From Breoghania corrubedonensis (GTDB lineage: Bacteria; Pseudomonadota; Alphaproteobacteria; Rhizobiales; Stappiaceae): DNA of 64,000 nt. Shown one piece after another: positions 1 through 10,497 of this stretch. Where the stretch lies: positions 62,001 through 126,000 of the forward strand of contig NZ_QAYG01000009.1 in the NCBI RefSeq assembly GCF_003053845.1, written 5' to 3'. Every line of letters starts with the position of its first letter. The stretch's first letter is position 1. The notes under the pieces are model-generated. The model was not told where the DNA came from. It did not search any database and saw only the letters and a program-made list of their open reading frames with translations. The translations under genes were made by a program, and so were the position numbers.

Positions 1-488
1 CGCTTGAAGAGCATGTCGACCGCTTCGCCCTGCTCTTCCATATGGGCCAGCCCCTGCGGGGTCGCCGCGAAGAGCTTGCGCGCGCCTTCGCTTTCCGTTT
101 CCGCGATGAGGTCCATCTCCGTGAGCAGCGTCAGGGTCGGGTAGATAACGCCGGGGCTCGGCGCATAGCCACCGCCTGTGCGTTCCTCGATCGCGCGGAT
201 GAGGTCGTAGCCGTGACGCGGCGTCTCAGCGATAAGCTTGAGCAGAACGAGCCGCAACTCACCGCCGTCGAACATGCGCCTGCGTCCGCGCCCGCCGTGC
301 CGGCGTCCGCCGCCACGCGGGCCCCCTTCGCCCTCAAAGTCGCCAAAACCGCCGCGCATGCCGCGATGCGGCCCTTCATGGCAGCATTCGCCGCCCTCAT
401 GATGGCCTTTTCCCGCGCCGCCATGTGCGTGATGACCACCACAGCAACCACCTTCACGGTGGCCGTGCATATGTCCTTGTCCATTCAT
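1..488 (-). CDS. yqjI: PadR-family regulator, YqjI-like, truncated at the window edge
   Basis: This is the N-terminal 162 residues of a transcriptional regulator; the C-terminal end lies outside the window. The start ATG is at 488-486. Residues 1-41 hold ten His and four Cys, including Cys-Cys pairs at 15-16 and 35-36, in a Gly-rich background. A basic GRRHGGRGRRR stretch follows, then a PadR winged helix with the family signature HGYDLIRAIE and SPGVIYPTL. This layout matches E. coli YqjI, a nickel-responsive PadR repressor of the ferric reductase gene yqjH. I infer metal-responsive repression. No yqjH is visible; the divergent neighbour is a TetR regulator, so the target may be the gene itself or something beyond the left edge. 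Confidence 0.85.
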   Translation of the reverse strand, partial: MNGQGHMHGHREGGCCGGHHAHGGAGKGHHEGGECCHEGPHRGMRGGFGDFEGEGGPRGGGRRHGGRGRRRMFDGGELRLVLLKLIAETPRHGYDLIRAIEERTGGGYAPSPGVIYPTLTLLTEMDLIAETESEGARKLFAATPQGLAHMEEQGEAVDMLFK

Positions 489-514
489 TAGAAAACTCTC
501 TTTCATTCTTTTCG

Positions 515-568
515 ATAGTTCCAAGATATATCTTAAGCTGCGCGAGTCAAGATATATCTTGGAACTAT
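515..568. promoter_or_regulatory. Double palindromic operator in front of the PadR gene
   Basis: The 12-bp perfect palindrome AAGATATATCTT occurs twice (523-534 and 549-560), 14 bp apart. Each copy is flanked on its outer side by ATAGTTCC or its complement, so the whole block is one long inverted repeat with 20-bp arms (515-534 and 549-568). It begins 27 bp upstream of the PadR start codon. The TATA-centred inverted repeats recall those I remember in the E. coli yqjH-yqjI region. I infer cooperative binding of two PadR dimers. Confidence 0.75.
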
Positions 569-719
569 CTGGGTGGACATTACCGTCGTCCGCGCGTTTC
601 GGACTGGGGTCACGACCGCACGACGCAGGTCCTGTGCGGCGCCCTCTGCGGATGCCCTTACGGAAGGAGCGAGAACGTTCCGATCACCTCGGACGCAGCC
701 ATGGGAGCGCATTTTTCGC

Positions 720-771
720 TTGACCGAACGGGACTGTCGGCCCTACATAACGAACCGTACGGTACGGTTCG
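720..771 (+). promoter_or_regulatory. Promoter and TetR-type operator of the TetR gene
   Basis: A perfect 21-bp palindrome lies at 751-771, with arms CGAACCGTAC and GTACGGTTCG around a central G. The half-site is typical of TetR-family operators. Just upstream are TTGACC (720-725) and TACATA (744-749) with 18-bp spacing, acceptable -35 and -10 boxes. The operator would then cover the transcription start, so the regulator could repress itself. The promoter boxes are a guess; the palindrome is certain. Confidence 0.65.
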
Positions 772-853
772 CCCGCTTGAAACTGGCGAGCCCCCAAAAG
801 ACCTGCCTGCTGCCCGCGAACGGCAGGCAGGCGAGAGACCGACAGGAAACAGC

Positions 854-1519
854 ATGCCCCGCGCCGCCGACACGGCCGCACAAGACAGCGATTTCACGCC
901 GCGCCAGGCGGCTGTGCTGACATGCGCCCTGTCGCTGCTGGTGGAAGGCGGGGAAAAGGGGCTGACGACGGCGGGGCTTGCGCGCGCCGCCAATTGCTCC
1001 AAGGAATCCCTCTACAAGTGGTTCGGCGACCGCGATGGCCTGCTTGAGGCCGTGGTCACCTTTCAGGCCTCCAAGGTGCGCCCGCTCGGCGCCAGCGAAA
1101 GCGCGCTCGATGCGGCCGGCTACCGCCGCCGGCTTGTCACCTTCGCCCACGAACTCCTTTCCGTGCTCGCCGGCGACGTTTCGCTGGCGCTGAACCGGCT
1201 CGCCATCGGCCAGGCCTCGCGGCCCGAGTCGCCGCTCGGTCGGCTTCTGGTTGAGCGCGGCAAGCATTCGGTGACGGCGCGCGGCCGGGCCCTGCTTTCC
1301 GCCGGCCGCCGCCAGCGCCACCTCGAATTCGACGATGCGACAGCCGCCTACTCCACCTTTTACGGGCTGGTGGTGCGCGACGTTCATCTGCGCCTGCTGC
1401 TGGGCGATGCGCTGGAGCCCGGTGAGGATGATTTCGCCGCCCAGGCGGAAGCGGCCGTAAGCCAGTTCTGCCGCCTCTACGGATCGCAACGATCGGTGGA
1501 GACGCTTTCGACGTCTTGA
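854..1519 (+). CDS. TetR-family transcriptional regulator
   Basis: A 221-residue protein, the normal size for TetR regulators. The helix-turn-helix is at about residues 38-58 (TTAGLARAANCSKESLYKWF), where the ESLYKWF recognition helix is diagnostic. The rest is an all-helical ligand or dimer domain with no recognisable ligand signature. The ATG at 854 gives a compact protein; the reading frame stays open upstream without homology. The gene ends 81 bp before ilvC on the same strand, so it may control branched-chain amino acid synthesis, but this is positional inference only. A perfect palindrome at 751-771 is its probable autoregulatory site. Confidence 0.85.
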   Translation: MPRAADTAAQDSDFTPRQAAVLTCALSLLVEGGEKGLTTAGLARAANCSKESLYKWFGDRDGLLEAVVTFQASKVRPLGASESALDAAGYRRRLVTFAHELLSVLAGDVSLALNRLAIGQASRPESPLGRLLVERGKHSVTARGRALLSAGRRQRHLEFDDATAAYSTFYGLVVRDVHLRLLLGDALEPGEDDFAAQAEAAVSQFCRLYGSQRSVETLSTS

Positions 1520-1576
1520 GACTACCGCACGCGGCGAGGATGCGCCCTGCCCGCGGCGGCGTGAATAACTGAATAA

Positions 1577-2847
<1,271 letters not shown>

Positions 2848-2907
2848 CCGATCCAGTAAATGAGGGCTTGCCGCTCCCCCTCGGGGCACGCAAGGCCATC
2901 AAACGAG

Positions 2908-2943
2908 ACGGCCCGCCAGAAACTCTCCGGCGGGCCGTTTTAC
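2908..2943 (+). terminator. Rho-independent terminator of ilvC
   Basis: A perfect 10-bp stem (ACGGCCCGCC at 2908-2917 and GGCGGGCCGT at 2929-2938) with an 11-nt loop runs into a short T tract (TTTTA). It lies after the repeat array and before the convergent Sel1 gene. Confidence 0.85.
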
Positions 2944-2973
2944 AACCGAGCACAGGTCACGGGATTTACCGCC

Positions 2974-5900
2974 TTATTTCGCGGCGGCATCGACTTCCAA
3001 TAACCCCAGCCGTTTGAGCGCGGCGATTGCTTCCACGCTGTCCAGCCCCGCCGCCTTGCGGTAGTTCGCGACCGCTGCGGCCATATCTTTCGGCAGGACA
3101 TCTCCCGCCTCCTGGAGCGCGCCGAGATAGTAGAGCCCGTCCGCGTCGTTCTTCTCTGCCGCCTGCCGGATCATGGCCAGTCCGGCCGGGACATTGACGT
3201 CAATGCCCATGCCCCCGACCATCATCCAGCCGAGATTGGCTTTGCCGCCGACAAAATTCTGCGCCACGGCCCGCCTGAAGAGACTGACTGCCATTGCATG
3301 GTCCTGCGATACGCCGCGCCCGTCGCGATAGAGCTTGCCAAGCGCCACCAGCGCGTAACGGTCCGATTGCTCGATCGCCTTGCGATACCATTTGACCGCG
3401 GCTTCAAGGTCCTGCTCGACGCCGAGCCCGATCTCATAGTACCAGCCGACATTGTTCTGCGCCGTCGAATTGCCGGCCTCGGCCGCCTTGAGATAGTGCC
3501 GGAAGGCTCCCGCACGATCGGGCTCACCAATCTTTCCAAGGTACAATAAATCGCCGATGAGAAATTCGGCCTTGCCGGGAAGTTCGTAGGCTGCGCGCTG
3601 GAACAGCCCCAGCGCCTTGCCGGGATCGGCCTCGACCATATAGCCGTCGCGATAGATCCGCCCCAGTTCGATCTGGGCCCATGCGTCACCCTGCCCGGCG
3701 GCTCTTGCGATAAGTGTCAGCCCTTCGCGCTTTTCCTCGTCGCTGCTTCCCTGATAGAGCTTGCGCCGCCCCAGTTCGTGCAAGGTTGCCGGATCGTCGG
3801 CTGCCGCACCGCGAACGAGCCATGACATTGCCGCCTCCCTGTCGACGGCGGTCCCGATGCCCTTGGAATAGCAACGAACGACGTCGTAGTAGCCCGTCGT
3901 GAGCCCGCCCTCCGCCGCTCGCAGATACAGGGAAAAGGCTTTTTCGGGATCCTTCTCGACGAAGGTCCCTTTCTCGTAAACGACCCCGAGTGCATTGAGC
4001 GCAAGCACGTTGCCCCGCCGCACCGCCCGCTCGTACCAGTCGAGCGCCTTGACGCCGTCCGGCGGATCGCGCTCGGCCCAATAGCGCCCGAAGATCTGTT
4101 GAGCCCCGTTGTCGCCGCTCTCAGCAGCCTCCTCCATCAGCGCGATACCATCTTCGCCGGCTTCAGGCGCAACCAGCCCCTTCGCCAGAAGTGTTCCGAG
4201 ATGGGCCCGCGCGGACGCCCGCTCGCGCCCGGCACGCCTCAGCCATTGCGCAGCGGCCGCATAGTCGCGCTCGACGGAATTGCCCTCATAGAACATGAGC
4301 CCCAGCGTCTCCTGCGCCGAGATATAGCCGCCCTCCGCCGCCAGTTTCGCCTGCTCGATCGCTTCCGCGACTGCTTTCTCTCGCTCGCCGAAAGCCGTCC
4401 GCAACAACATGGACAGGGCGAAATGCGCTTGCGCAGGCGCATCAGGAGCGGTTGCGGCCTGTCGCAGAAACGCCTCCGCGACCACGCGATCATGCGGCAC
4501 CACGAAGCCATAGGCATAACCGAGGCCTGCGAGCAATTTCCTGCGCGTTTTCCCCCCTTCGGACACCCCCGCCTTTCCGGTCTGTGCCCCGATCGCGATC
4601 ATCGCACTCATCGAGTCCATCGAAAGCGCACGCCGTATCCCCTGCAGCCCGGCCCAGAAATTGTCTGGCACCCCCCGCCCCTCGATCTGCATGATCGAGA
4701 GGTCGACAAGCGCACCGACATCGCCAGCGTCCGAGGCGATACGCCTGAGCGCTGCCAACGTCTTCAGCTCCTCCTGCGAAGGGTCGTCTTCAAGCGCGGC
4801 GATGGCGATACGCAGGGACGCCTCGTCGCCCCCCTTGGCGGCGGCCAGGCGCCATTTTCTCGCAAGGTCCGCATCCGCGGGCAGGCCGTTGCCTGTCTCG
4901 TAGATCTCCGCAAGCCGGGCTTTCGCATAGTCGTTCCCCGCCTCCGCGGCCCGGGAATACCATCGGGCCGCTTCCTCCGGGTCTTTCGGCCCGTAAAGGC
5001 CTGTCGAAGCGTAAAGCCCCAGCCGCGCCATTGCTTCATTGCCACCGCTTTCCGCGGACTTGCGCAGCCAGCGGAAACCTTCCTCCGGATCCGCCTTCAC
5101 TCCGATGCCATCGAAATAAGCCTGCGCCAGCCGAACCGTCGCATAGGAGTTTTCAGCGTCGACATCGACCGCCTTGCGGAAAGAGGAAAAGGCAGCCTGC
5201 GGATCGCGCGCGTCGCCCCCGGCCTCGGCATATACCTCGCCCAGAAGGGCGGCGGCGAAAGAATAGGTATCGGCGGCGTCCGTCAGATAGATGCGTGCCT
5301 TGTCGAAGTCCTGCTCGGTGCCCTCACCGATCCTGTAGGAGAACCCCAGATAGAGCGCCGCCTCGGTCATTCCCTGCTCTTCGGCCAGAGAGAACCATCG
5401 CACCGCCTCGGCCTTGTCCACACCAACGCCGCGACCTTTCCAGTAGAGCTTGCCCAGGCCCACCTGACAGTCGCCATCGCCCAACTCGGCACCGCGACGG
5501 AAATAGGATCGGGCGAGAGCGTAATCACGATCAGGCGCCTCGCTATCCGAATAATGCAGGCCCAATCGATAGAGCGCGAATGTGGAGCCCTTGTCGATTG
5601 CCGTTCGGTAGAGTTCCAGTGCCTTTGCGGCATCCTGGGGTTGCCCCAGTCCGCTCTCGATCAGATAGCCAAGGTAGGCGTCGGCATCGCCTTTGGTTTC
5701 AAGCTCCTGGGCGCCGCGATAGATTTCAGCCGCGCGCGCGTAGTCTTGCGCAACACCGCTGCCATTCTCGTAGGCCTCGCCCAGGAGCAGCATCGCCTTG
5801 CCGTCGCCCTGATCCGCAGCCATGCGATAGTAGTCGGCAGCCTTTGCGGCATCTTTGTCGACACCTTTTCCAGCGTTGTACATCTGACCGAGAAAACGCT

Positions 5901-6669
5901 GCGCCGTCGCATCCCCGGCGTCGGCGCCCTTTCGGTAATACTCGACTGCCTTGACGGGATCGGCGTCTCCCAGCCACCCCTGTTCGTAGAGAACGCCGAG
6001 CATCGCCATTGCTCTGTCGTTCCCGTCTTTGGCCGCTCGTTCGAACCGGGTTCGGGCCTCCTGGTAGTCGATCGCGACTCCCTCGCCACGGGCATACATC
6101 AGGCCAAGCGAGTAGCTGGCATAAGCGACCCCGTTGCGCGCCGCCGACTTCATCCAGAACAGAGCCTGATCATCGTCCTGCGGCACGCCTCTGCCATTCA
6201 GATACATCAAGGCCAGCCGCATCGCCGCCCAGTCGTTGCCAAGCTCGGCAGCACGCCAGTAGAGCCGCGACGCCTGCTTCTCGTCGACAGCGACCGGCCC
6301 GCCCACGTCGTAGTACCAGGCAAGGGAGGCAGCCGCTTCAGGCAGCCCTTGCGCCGCCGCCTTCGCGAACCAATCGACCGCCATTGTCAGGTTCGTGTAC
6401 CCGGCCGTTTCACTTTCGTAGAGAAGGGCGAGCCTGTATTGCGCGCTCGCATCGCCAAGTTCGGCCGCCGCTTCGAGCATGTCGAAATCGATACCTTCGA
6501 CGGGAAGGCGCATCTTGCCAAACAGCTCATGATCAAGCGCATTGGGCCGATCAAACTGAAAATTTGCCACCCCGCGCCCGCCGCGATTGACGCGGCTCTC
6601 GATGGTCACCGCTTGTACAGAGCCGGAAATCAGCAGAAGGAAGACGACTATAACGACACGCGCGTTCAC
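2974..6669 (-). CDS. Large exported Sel1-repeat (TPR-like) protein
   Basis: A 1231-residue protein with a signal peptide (residues 1-20, cleavage near VQA) followed by an almost unbroken run of roughly thirty Sel1-like repeats of about 36 residues. Typical units contain A-x-x-x-LG-x-x-Y-x-x-G-x-GV-x-x-D-x-x-KA-x-x-x-Y-x-x-AA-x-x-G. There is no enzymatic domain, transmembrane anchor or catalytic motif. Sel1 arrays form curved superhelices that bind proteins, and in bacteria often occur in envelope or stress signalling. It is unusually long for the family. It stands alone between ilvC and a chemoreceptor, so its partner cannot be inferred from context. Confidence 0.88.
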   Translation of the reverse strand: MNARVVIVVFLLLISGSVQAVTIESRVNRGGRGVANFQFDRPNALDHELFGKMRLPVEGIDFDMLEAAAELGDASAQYRLALLYESETAGYTNLTMAVDWFAKAAAQGLPEAAASLAWYYDVGGPVAVDEKQASRLYWRAAELGNDWAAMRLALMYLNGRGVPQDDDQALFWMKSAARNGVAYASYSLGLMYARGEGVAIDYQEARTRFERAAKDGNDRAMAMLGVLYEQGWLGDADPVKAVEYYRKGADAGDATAQRFLGQMYNAGKGVDKDAAKAADYYRMAADQGDGKAMLLLGEAYENGSGVAQDYARAAEIYRGAQELETKGDADAYLGYLIESGLGQPQDAAKALELYRTAIDKGSTFALYRLGLHYSDSEAPDRDYALARSYFRRGAELGDGDCQVGLGKLYWKGRGVGVDKAEAVRWFSLAEEQGMTEAALYLGFSYRIGEGTEQDFDKARIYLTDAADTYSFAAALLGEVYAEAGGDARDPQAAFSSFRKAVDVDAENSYATVRLAQAYFDGIGVKADPEEGFRWLRKSAESGGNEAMARLGLYASTGLYGPKDPEEAARWYSRAAEAGNDYAKARLAEIYETGNGLPADADLARKWRLAAAKGGDEASLRIAIAALEDDPSQEELKTLAALRRIASDAGDVGALVDLSIMQIEGRGVPDNFWAGLQGIRRALSMDSMSAMIAIGAQTGKAGVSEGGKTRRKLLAGLGYAYGFVVPHDRVVAEAFLRQAATAPDAPAQAHFALSMLLRTAFGEREKAVAEAIEQAKLAAEGGYISAQETLGLMFYEGNSVERDYAAAAQWLRRAGRERASARAHLGTLLAKGLVAPEAGEDGIALMEEAAESGDNGAQQIFGRYWAERDPPDGVKALDWYERAVRRGNVLALNALGVVYEKGTFVEKDPEKAFSLYLRAAEGGLTTGYYDVVRCYSKGIGTAVDREAAMSWLVRGAAADDPATLHELGRRKLYQGSSDEEKREGLTLIARAAGQGDAWAQIELGRIYRDGYMVEADPGKALGLFQRAAYELPGKAEFLIGDLLYLGKIGEPDRAGAFRHYLKAAEAGNSTAQNNVGWYYEIGLGVEQDLEAAVKWYRKAIEQSDRYALVALGKLYRDGRGVSQDHAMAVSLFRRAVAQNFVGGKANLGWMMVGGMGIDVNVPAGLAMIRQAAEKNDADGLYYLGALQEAGDVLPKDMAAAVANYRKAAGLDSVEAIAALKRLGLLEVDAAAK

Positions 6670-6766
6670 GGCATCTCCTCAATACGGAGGAAAGACAATT
6701 CAAATGAATACTATAGGAACCTAAGCCACACTCGATGACACACGCAAGCTTCCGTGAGCCCCAGGC

Positions 6767-6784
6767 AAAAGCCCGGCCGGGCTT
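6767..6784 (-). terminator. Short terminator-like hairpin after the chemoreceptor gene
   Basis: A perfect 16-bp palindrome AAGCCCGGCCGGGCTT at 6769-6784 is followed on the minus strand by TT, making a four-T run. It lies 40 bp past the chemoreceptor stop codon and upstream of the Sel1 gene on the same strand. The T run is short and the hairpin has almost no loop, so function is uncertain. Confidence 0.4.
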
Positions 6785-6824
6785 ACCGGCTAGGCAGATC
6801 CAAAGACACTCCAACATTGCGATA

Positions 6825-8762
6825 TCACGCGGCCGCGACGTCCTTCAGGAAGCGCGCGATTTCTTCCTGGAAGGATCTTCCTTTCGACGTCGCGTCAGTG
6901 CTTGCGGCGAGCATCGACGCCGCGGACTGATTGGTTTGCCCGACCGCCTCGTCCAGCGAACCGATGCTCTTGACTACCGTCTGTGTCTGCGCCGCCGCAT
7001 TCTGGATGTTTCGGCTGATTTCGACCGTCGCGGCGCCCTGCTGCTCGACCGCGGCCGCGATGGCTGCCGTGTAGCCGTTCACCTCGTCCATCGTGCCGGT
7101 GATACCGCCAATTGCCCCCACGGCCTCCTCCGTCGCGATCTGGATTGACGAAATCTGAGAGGCGATCTCCTCCGTCGCCTTCGACGTCTGTGTCGCCAGT
7201 TCCTTCACTTCCGCAGCGACAACCGCGAAACCGCGCCCGGCCTCTCCGGCGCGAGCGGCCTCGATCGTCGCGTTCAGCGCCAGCAGGTTGGTCTGCTCGG
7301 CGATATCGCGGATGAGGGACACCACGTCGCCGATCCGTTGCGCCGATCGCGCGAGCCCGGCCACCTTTTCGTTGGTGGACTGGGCCGCACCGTTCGCCTG
7401 ACCGACGATATCGGTCGTGCGGACCACCTGATGCGAGATTTCCGAAATCGACGACGACAGCTCTTCTGCCGCCGATGCCACCGTCTGCACGTTGCCAGCC
7501 GCTTCACTGGATGCAGCGGCCGCGCCACGCGCCTGTTCCGCGCTCGCCGCCGCGACCTGCTCAAGTCCCCTGGCCGTCGACTGGAGATCTGCGTTGGTTT
7601 CCTCTACGGAGGACAACAACCCTTGCGTTGTGGCGCGGAAGGTTTCGATCAGCTGTTCCACACGCTGCTGCCGTGTTTCGCGCGCCCTCTGATTGCGCCT
7701 GTGCTCATCCTCCAGGCGTTCCCGCTCGATGGCATCGACACGGAAGATATCGACCGCACGGGCCATGTCACCAATCTCGTCCGCGCGTTCCGTCCCCGTC
7801 ACGGCTATGTCGCGGGCGCCGCCCGCAAGAGCCACAATCTCGCCGGCGACGCACTTGAGCGGGCGCAGAACCGTGCGATTGGAGAAATAGAGGATCCCAC
7901 CGGCGATCGCGAGAAGCAGCACGGAAAGGGCAATGCCGGTGAGCTGGGCCGTGAGCGCGATCGCCTGATAGGCGGAGCGGTCCACGGCGAGAAGCGCGAC
8001 CGCGATCGGCTGACCGGAGTAGTCGGTCACCGAAACGCGGGTGATGCGATAGTCACCGCTTTCGATACTGCTTCCCTCGCCCGCCAGTTCCCTCATCAGT
8101 GCCTGTGGCGCAAAGCCGTCCGGCAGGGTATTGCCGATAATGTCGTAGCCCGCATCGGACGGCCGCAGCACCGCCAGCGGATACCCTGTCTGTGAGGTGA
8201 AGGTGGAGACGAAATTCTCATGAAAGCCGAGGCCGAACTCCACCGAGCCAATGTGCTTTCCATCGCTGAAAACCGGTACGACGCCTCGATTTCCGATCCC
8301 GGCAACGCCCTTTTCAAGACCCCAGACCGGTTTCAGTGTTTCGTTGGTCTGAACCACGGTCTTTCTGAAGCCCGCGAGATCGTCGCCGAATTTCGCCACC
8401 TTGTGAACGCGCAGGAACGAGATCGCCGGCGGAAGGTGGAACTGGAACTGGCGAACGCCGAAGTTCTTCTTGAGGTCCGCGAAGGAGGCTTCGAATTCGC
8501 TGGCGAGAGCGTCGCGGTCGCCGGCTGCGAATGTCTCCCGCACCCCTGCGTCACCGGCGACAAGGCTCGCCAGCATCAAGGCCTGCCGGCTTTCCGCTTC
8601 GATCGACGCCTTCAGCTGCTGCTGCGCGCCGTTGACCTCCCGGGTAAGAGCCGTCTCGGCCATGTGACTGGAGACCCACTGGGATACACCAAAAATCGCA
8701 GCTGACGCAAAGATGGCCAACCCTACAATCACCAGGCACAATTTGGCTCTAATCGTTTTCAT
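6825..8762 (-). CDS. Methyl-accepting chemotaxis protein with dCache-type sensor
   Basis: A 645-residue transmembrane chemoreceptor. TM1 covers residues 7-29. The periplasmic sensor (30-270) has [16 protein letters not shown] and KFGDDL motifs characteristic of the double-Cache dCache_3 family. TM2 is at about 273-294, followed by a HAMP linker (296-350) and a full methyl-accepting signalling domain. The conserved hairpin tip [19 protein letters not shown] is present, so it should couple to CheA/CheW. The C-terminus (LKDVAAA) lacks a CheR/CheB-tethering pentapeptide. No other chemotaxis gene is nearby, so this is an orphan receptor; the ligand is unknown. Confidence 0.95.
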   Translation of the reverse strand: MKTIRAKLCLVIVGLAIFASAAIFGVSQWVSSHMAETALTREVNGAQQQLKASIEAESRQALMLASLVAGDAGVRETFAAGDRDALASEFEASFADLKKNFGVRQFQFHLPPAISFLRVHKVAKFGDDLAGFRKTVVQTNETLKPVWGLEKGVAGIGNRGVVPVFSDGKHIGSVEFGLGFHENFVSTFTSQTGYPLAVLRPSDAGYDIIGNTLPDGFAPQALMRELAGEGSSIESGDYRITRVSVTDYSGQPIAVALLAVDRSAYQAIALTAQLTGIALSVLLLAIAGGILYFSNRTVLRPLKCVAGEIVALAGGARDIAVTGTERADEIGDMARAVDIFRVDAIERERLEDEHRRNQRARETRQQRVEQLIETFRATTQGLLSSVEETNADLQSTARGLEQVAAASAEQARGAAAASSEAAGNVQTVASAAEELSSSISEISHQVVRTTDIVGQANGAAQSTNEKVAGLARSAQRIGDVVSLIRDIAEQTNLLALNATIEAARAGEAGRGFAVVAAEVKELATQTSKATEEIASQISSIQIATEEAVGAIGGITGTMDEVNGYTAAIAAAVEQQGAATVEISRNIQNAAAQTQTVVKSIGSLDEAVGQTNQSAASMLAASTDATSKGRSFQEEIARFLKDVAAA

Positions 8763-9211
8763 GGACGTTTCCTCGCCAGCAGACCGGGCATTCGCCGTAT
8801 TGATGCTTGTTTCAAGAGCAATTTTGACATGAACTCATGTAATTTCACTTAAGCATCAGCCGCCCCTCGCCACGTGTTGAGACGATCTCGCGACAGACTC
8901 CGGCCGACGCGAAGCGCCGCATCGCGTTTGGATCGGATTTACGAAAAATTAAGCATAAGTGGCGGAACAGCCGCGCCCCGGAGGTGGATGCGAAAAGACC
9001 GGCCTTGCGGCGTTTTTCGGCGAAAACCGAACCCTGTTGCCTGCGGCTTTGGTGACACACAGAGGAAATGCGACCGGTCTGCGACGAATTCCGGCGGCGC
9101 AAGAGTATATTTTGTTGGCCGCGCCGCCCCCCTTTCAGGTATTGGAGAACGCTGAGGGAGTATCTCCCGCGCCGCCGTCCGAACGCCAACCTGAAGCCGG
9201 GAACAAGCTTG
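8763..9211. other. Divergent intergenic region between the chemoreceptor and phzF-like genes
   Basis: About 450 bp without a convincing gene. A small palindrome, ACATGA and TCATGT separated by 2 bp (8827-8840), lies 65 bp upstream of the chemoreceptor start and could be an operator. Open frames crossing the region on both strands show no family resemblance and overlap the start of the phzF-like gene. Confidence 0.4.
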
Positions 9212-10126
9212 ATGTCGCGACCCTATGCCATCCTCGACGTGTTCACCAATCAGGCGCTTGCGGGCAACCCGCTTGCGGTCGTGCTGAATGCGGACGGCCT
9301 TGAAGACGCGGCGATGCAGAAAATCGCGGCGGAGTTCAATCTGTCGGAAACGGTCTTCATCCTCTCTCCCGACAACCCCGCCCATTCCGCGAGGGTGCGC
9401 ATCTTCACCCCCGCACGCGAGCTTCCCTTTGCCGGCCATCCCACCATCGGAACCGCCATCCTGCTCGCCACTGACCGCTTCGGCGAAATCGATCAGGCGC
9501 AGGACGCCATGGTCGTGCTGGAGGAGACGGTCGGCTCCGTACGCTGTGGTGTGAAGTTGCAGCCCAAAGCCGCGGGCTTTGCCGAATTCGACGCACCGCG
9601 CATCGCCAAACCCCATGGCATCAGTCTCGGTGACAAGGCAGAAGTCGCGGCGGCCCTCGATCTCACGACCTCCGACATCGGCTTCGAAAATCACCGCCCC
9701 TCGGCCTTCGAGGCGGGCGTCCCCTTTGCCTTCGTGCCGGTGGGCGGGCTGGATGCGCTGGGGCGCGCCAGGCCCAACCTGGCCGCCTGGGTGGATGCCT
9801 TCGGTGATGGCGACCATAACTCGGCCTTCATCTATTGCCGTGACACCCGCAACCACCGAACCACGTTCCGCGCTCGCATGTTCGCTCCCGACATGGGCAT
9901 TGTCGAAGATCCGGCCACGGGCTCGGCGGCGGCGGCGTTCGCCGGTGTGGTCCTCTCTTTCGACAAGCCCACCGACGGCACGCATTTCATCCGCCTGGAG
10001 CAGGGCTTCGAGATGGGACGCCCCTCGCTGATCGATCTTGAGATCGATATCGAGGCTCACGCGCTGAGCGCTGTGCGCATTGGCGGTCAAGCCGTCATCG
10101 TGGCGCGCGGCGAGTTGTTTATCTGA
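9212..10126 (+). CDS. PhzF-family isomerase/epimerase-like protein
   Basis: A 304-residue protein of the PhzF superfamily (diaminopimelate-epimerase-like fold). The N-terminal signature YAILDVFTNQALAGNPLAVV and the catalytic glutamate in EFNLSETVFI are present. Later come FTPARELPFAGHPTIGTA and MGIVEDPATGSAAAAFAG, both conserved in the family. PhzF itself isomerises DHHA in phenazine synthesis, but no phenazine genes are here, so this is a paralogue of unknown substrate. ATG 9212 is chosen because family homology begins immediately after it. It sits alone between a chemoreceptor and the leucine operon leader. Confidence 0.9.
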   Translation: MSRPYAILDVFTNQALAGNPLAVVLNADGLEDAAMQKIAAEFNLSETVFILSPDNPAHSARVRIFTPARELPFAGHPTIGTAILLATDRFGEIDQAQDAMVVLEETVGSVRCGVKLQPKAAGFAEFDAPRIAKPHGISLGDKAEVAAALDLTTSDIGFENHRPSAFEAGVPFAFVPVGGLDALGRARPNLAAWVDAFGDGDHNSAFIYCRDTRNHRTTFRARMFAPDMGIVEDPATGSAAAAFAGVVLSFDKPTDGTHFIRLEQGFEMGRPSLIDLEIDIEAHALSAVRIGGQAVIVARGELFI

Positions 10127-10377
10127 GGCCCTGGATACATTTCGCGGCACTCGCATCGTTGCGGCCCGGCCTTCCATCGCACAAAGTCGCTTGCGCCGGC
10201 GCGCCCGATCACCTAAACACCTTCTTAATATTCAGGTGAGCGGCTTAATCTTTCGATAACCCGCTGCGGACACACTGCTTCGCACACGACCTTCGCGACA
10301 GCGGATACCTTGATGACAGTGGCTTCGGCGAACCACGCCGAAGCAACGAAACGGCAAAGCGGAGACTGACGGGACCC

Positions 10378-10497
10378 ATGATCGCCCGCCGCAACATTTC
10401 GGCACTTGCGATCGACGCGCGACTGCGCGGCGCCCCCTCCCTTATTGCCCTTCTTTCCCTTTCGCTTCTCGGCGCACTCCTCCTTATCTGCCCCTGA
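10378..10497 (+). CDS. Leucine-rich leader peptide of leuA
   Basis: A 39-codon ORF that ends 147 bp before leuA. It encodes 11 Leu; nine are in the last 18 residues, with runs LL, LL and LLL. Seven of the eleven are CTT codons, rarer in this high-GC genome than the CTG and CTC that dominate leuA itself. The stop codon lies inside the 5' arm of the hairpin at 10491-10537. This is the expected architecture of a ribosome-stalling leader peptide that senses charged tRNA-Leu. A second hairpin (10322-10344, 9-bp perfect stem GCTTCGGCG/CGCCGAAGC) lies just upstream. The ORF is easily missed because of its size. Confidence 0.8.
   Translation: MIARRNISALAIDARLRGAPSLIALLSLSLLGALLLICP

Noticed and set aside
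4099-6738. 879-codon open frame antisense to the Sel1 gene
   Set aside because: It is the shadow of a repetitive, GC-rich gene; it has no recognisable domain, and its composition (Arg/His/Pro-rich) is that of a non-coding frame.
8845-9189. 114-codon minus-strand frame upstream of the chemoreceptor gene
   Set aside because: Arg/Ser-rich with no hydrophobic core or motif, and no good ribosome site; treated as intergenic.
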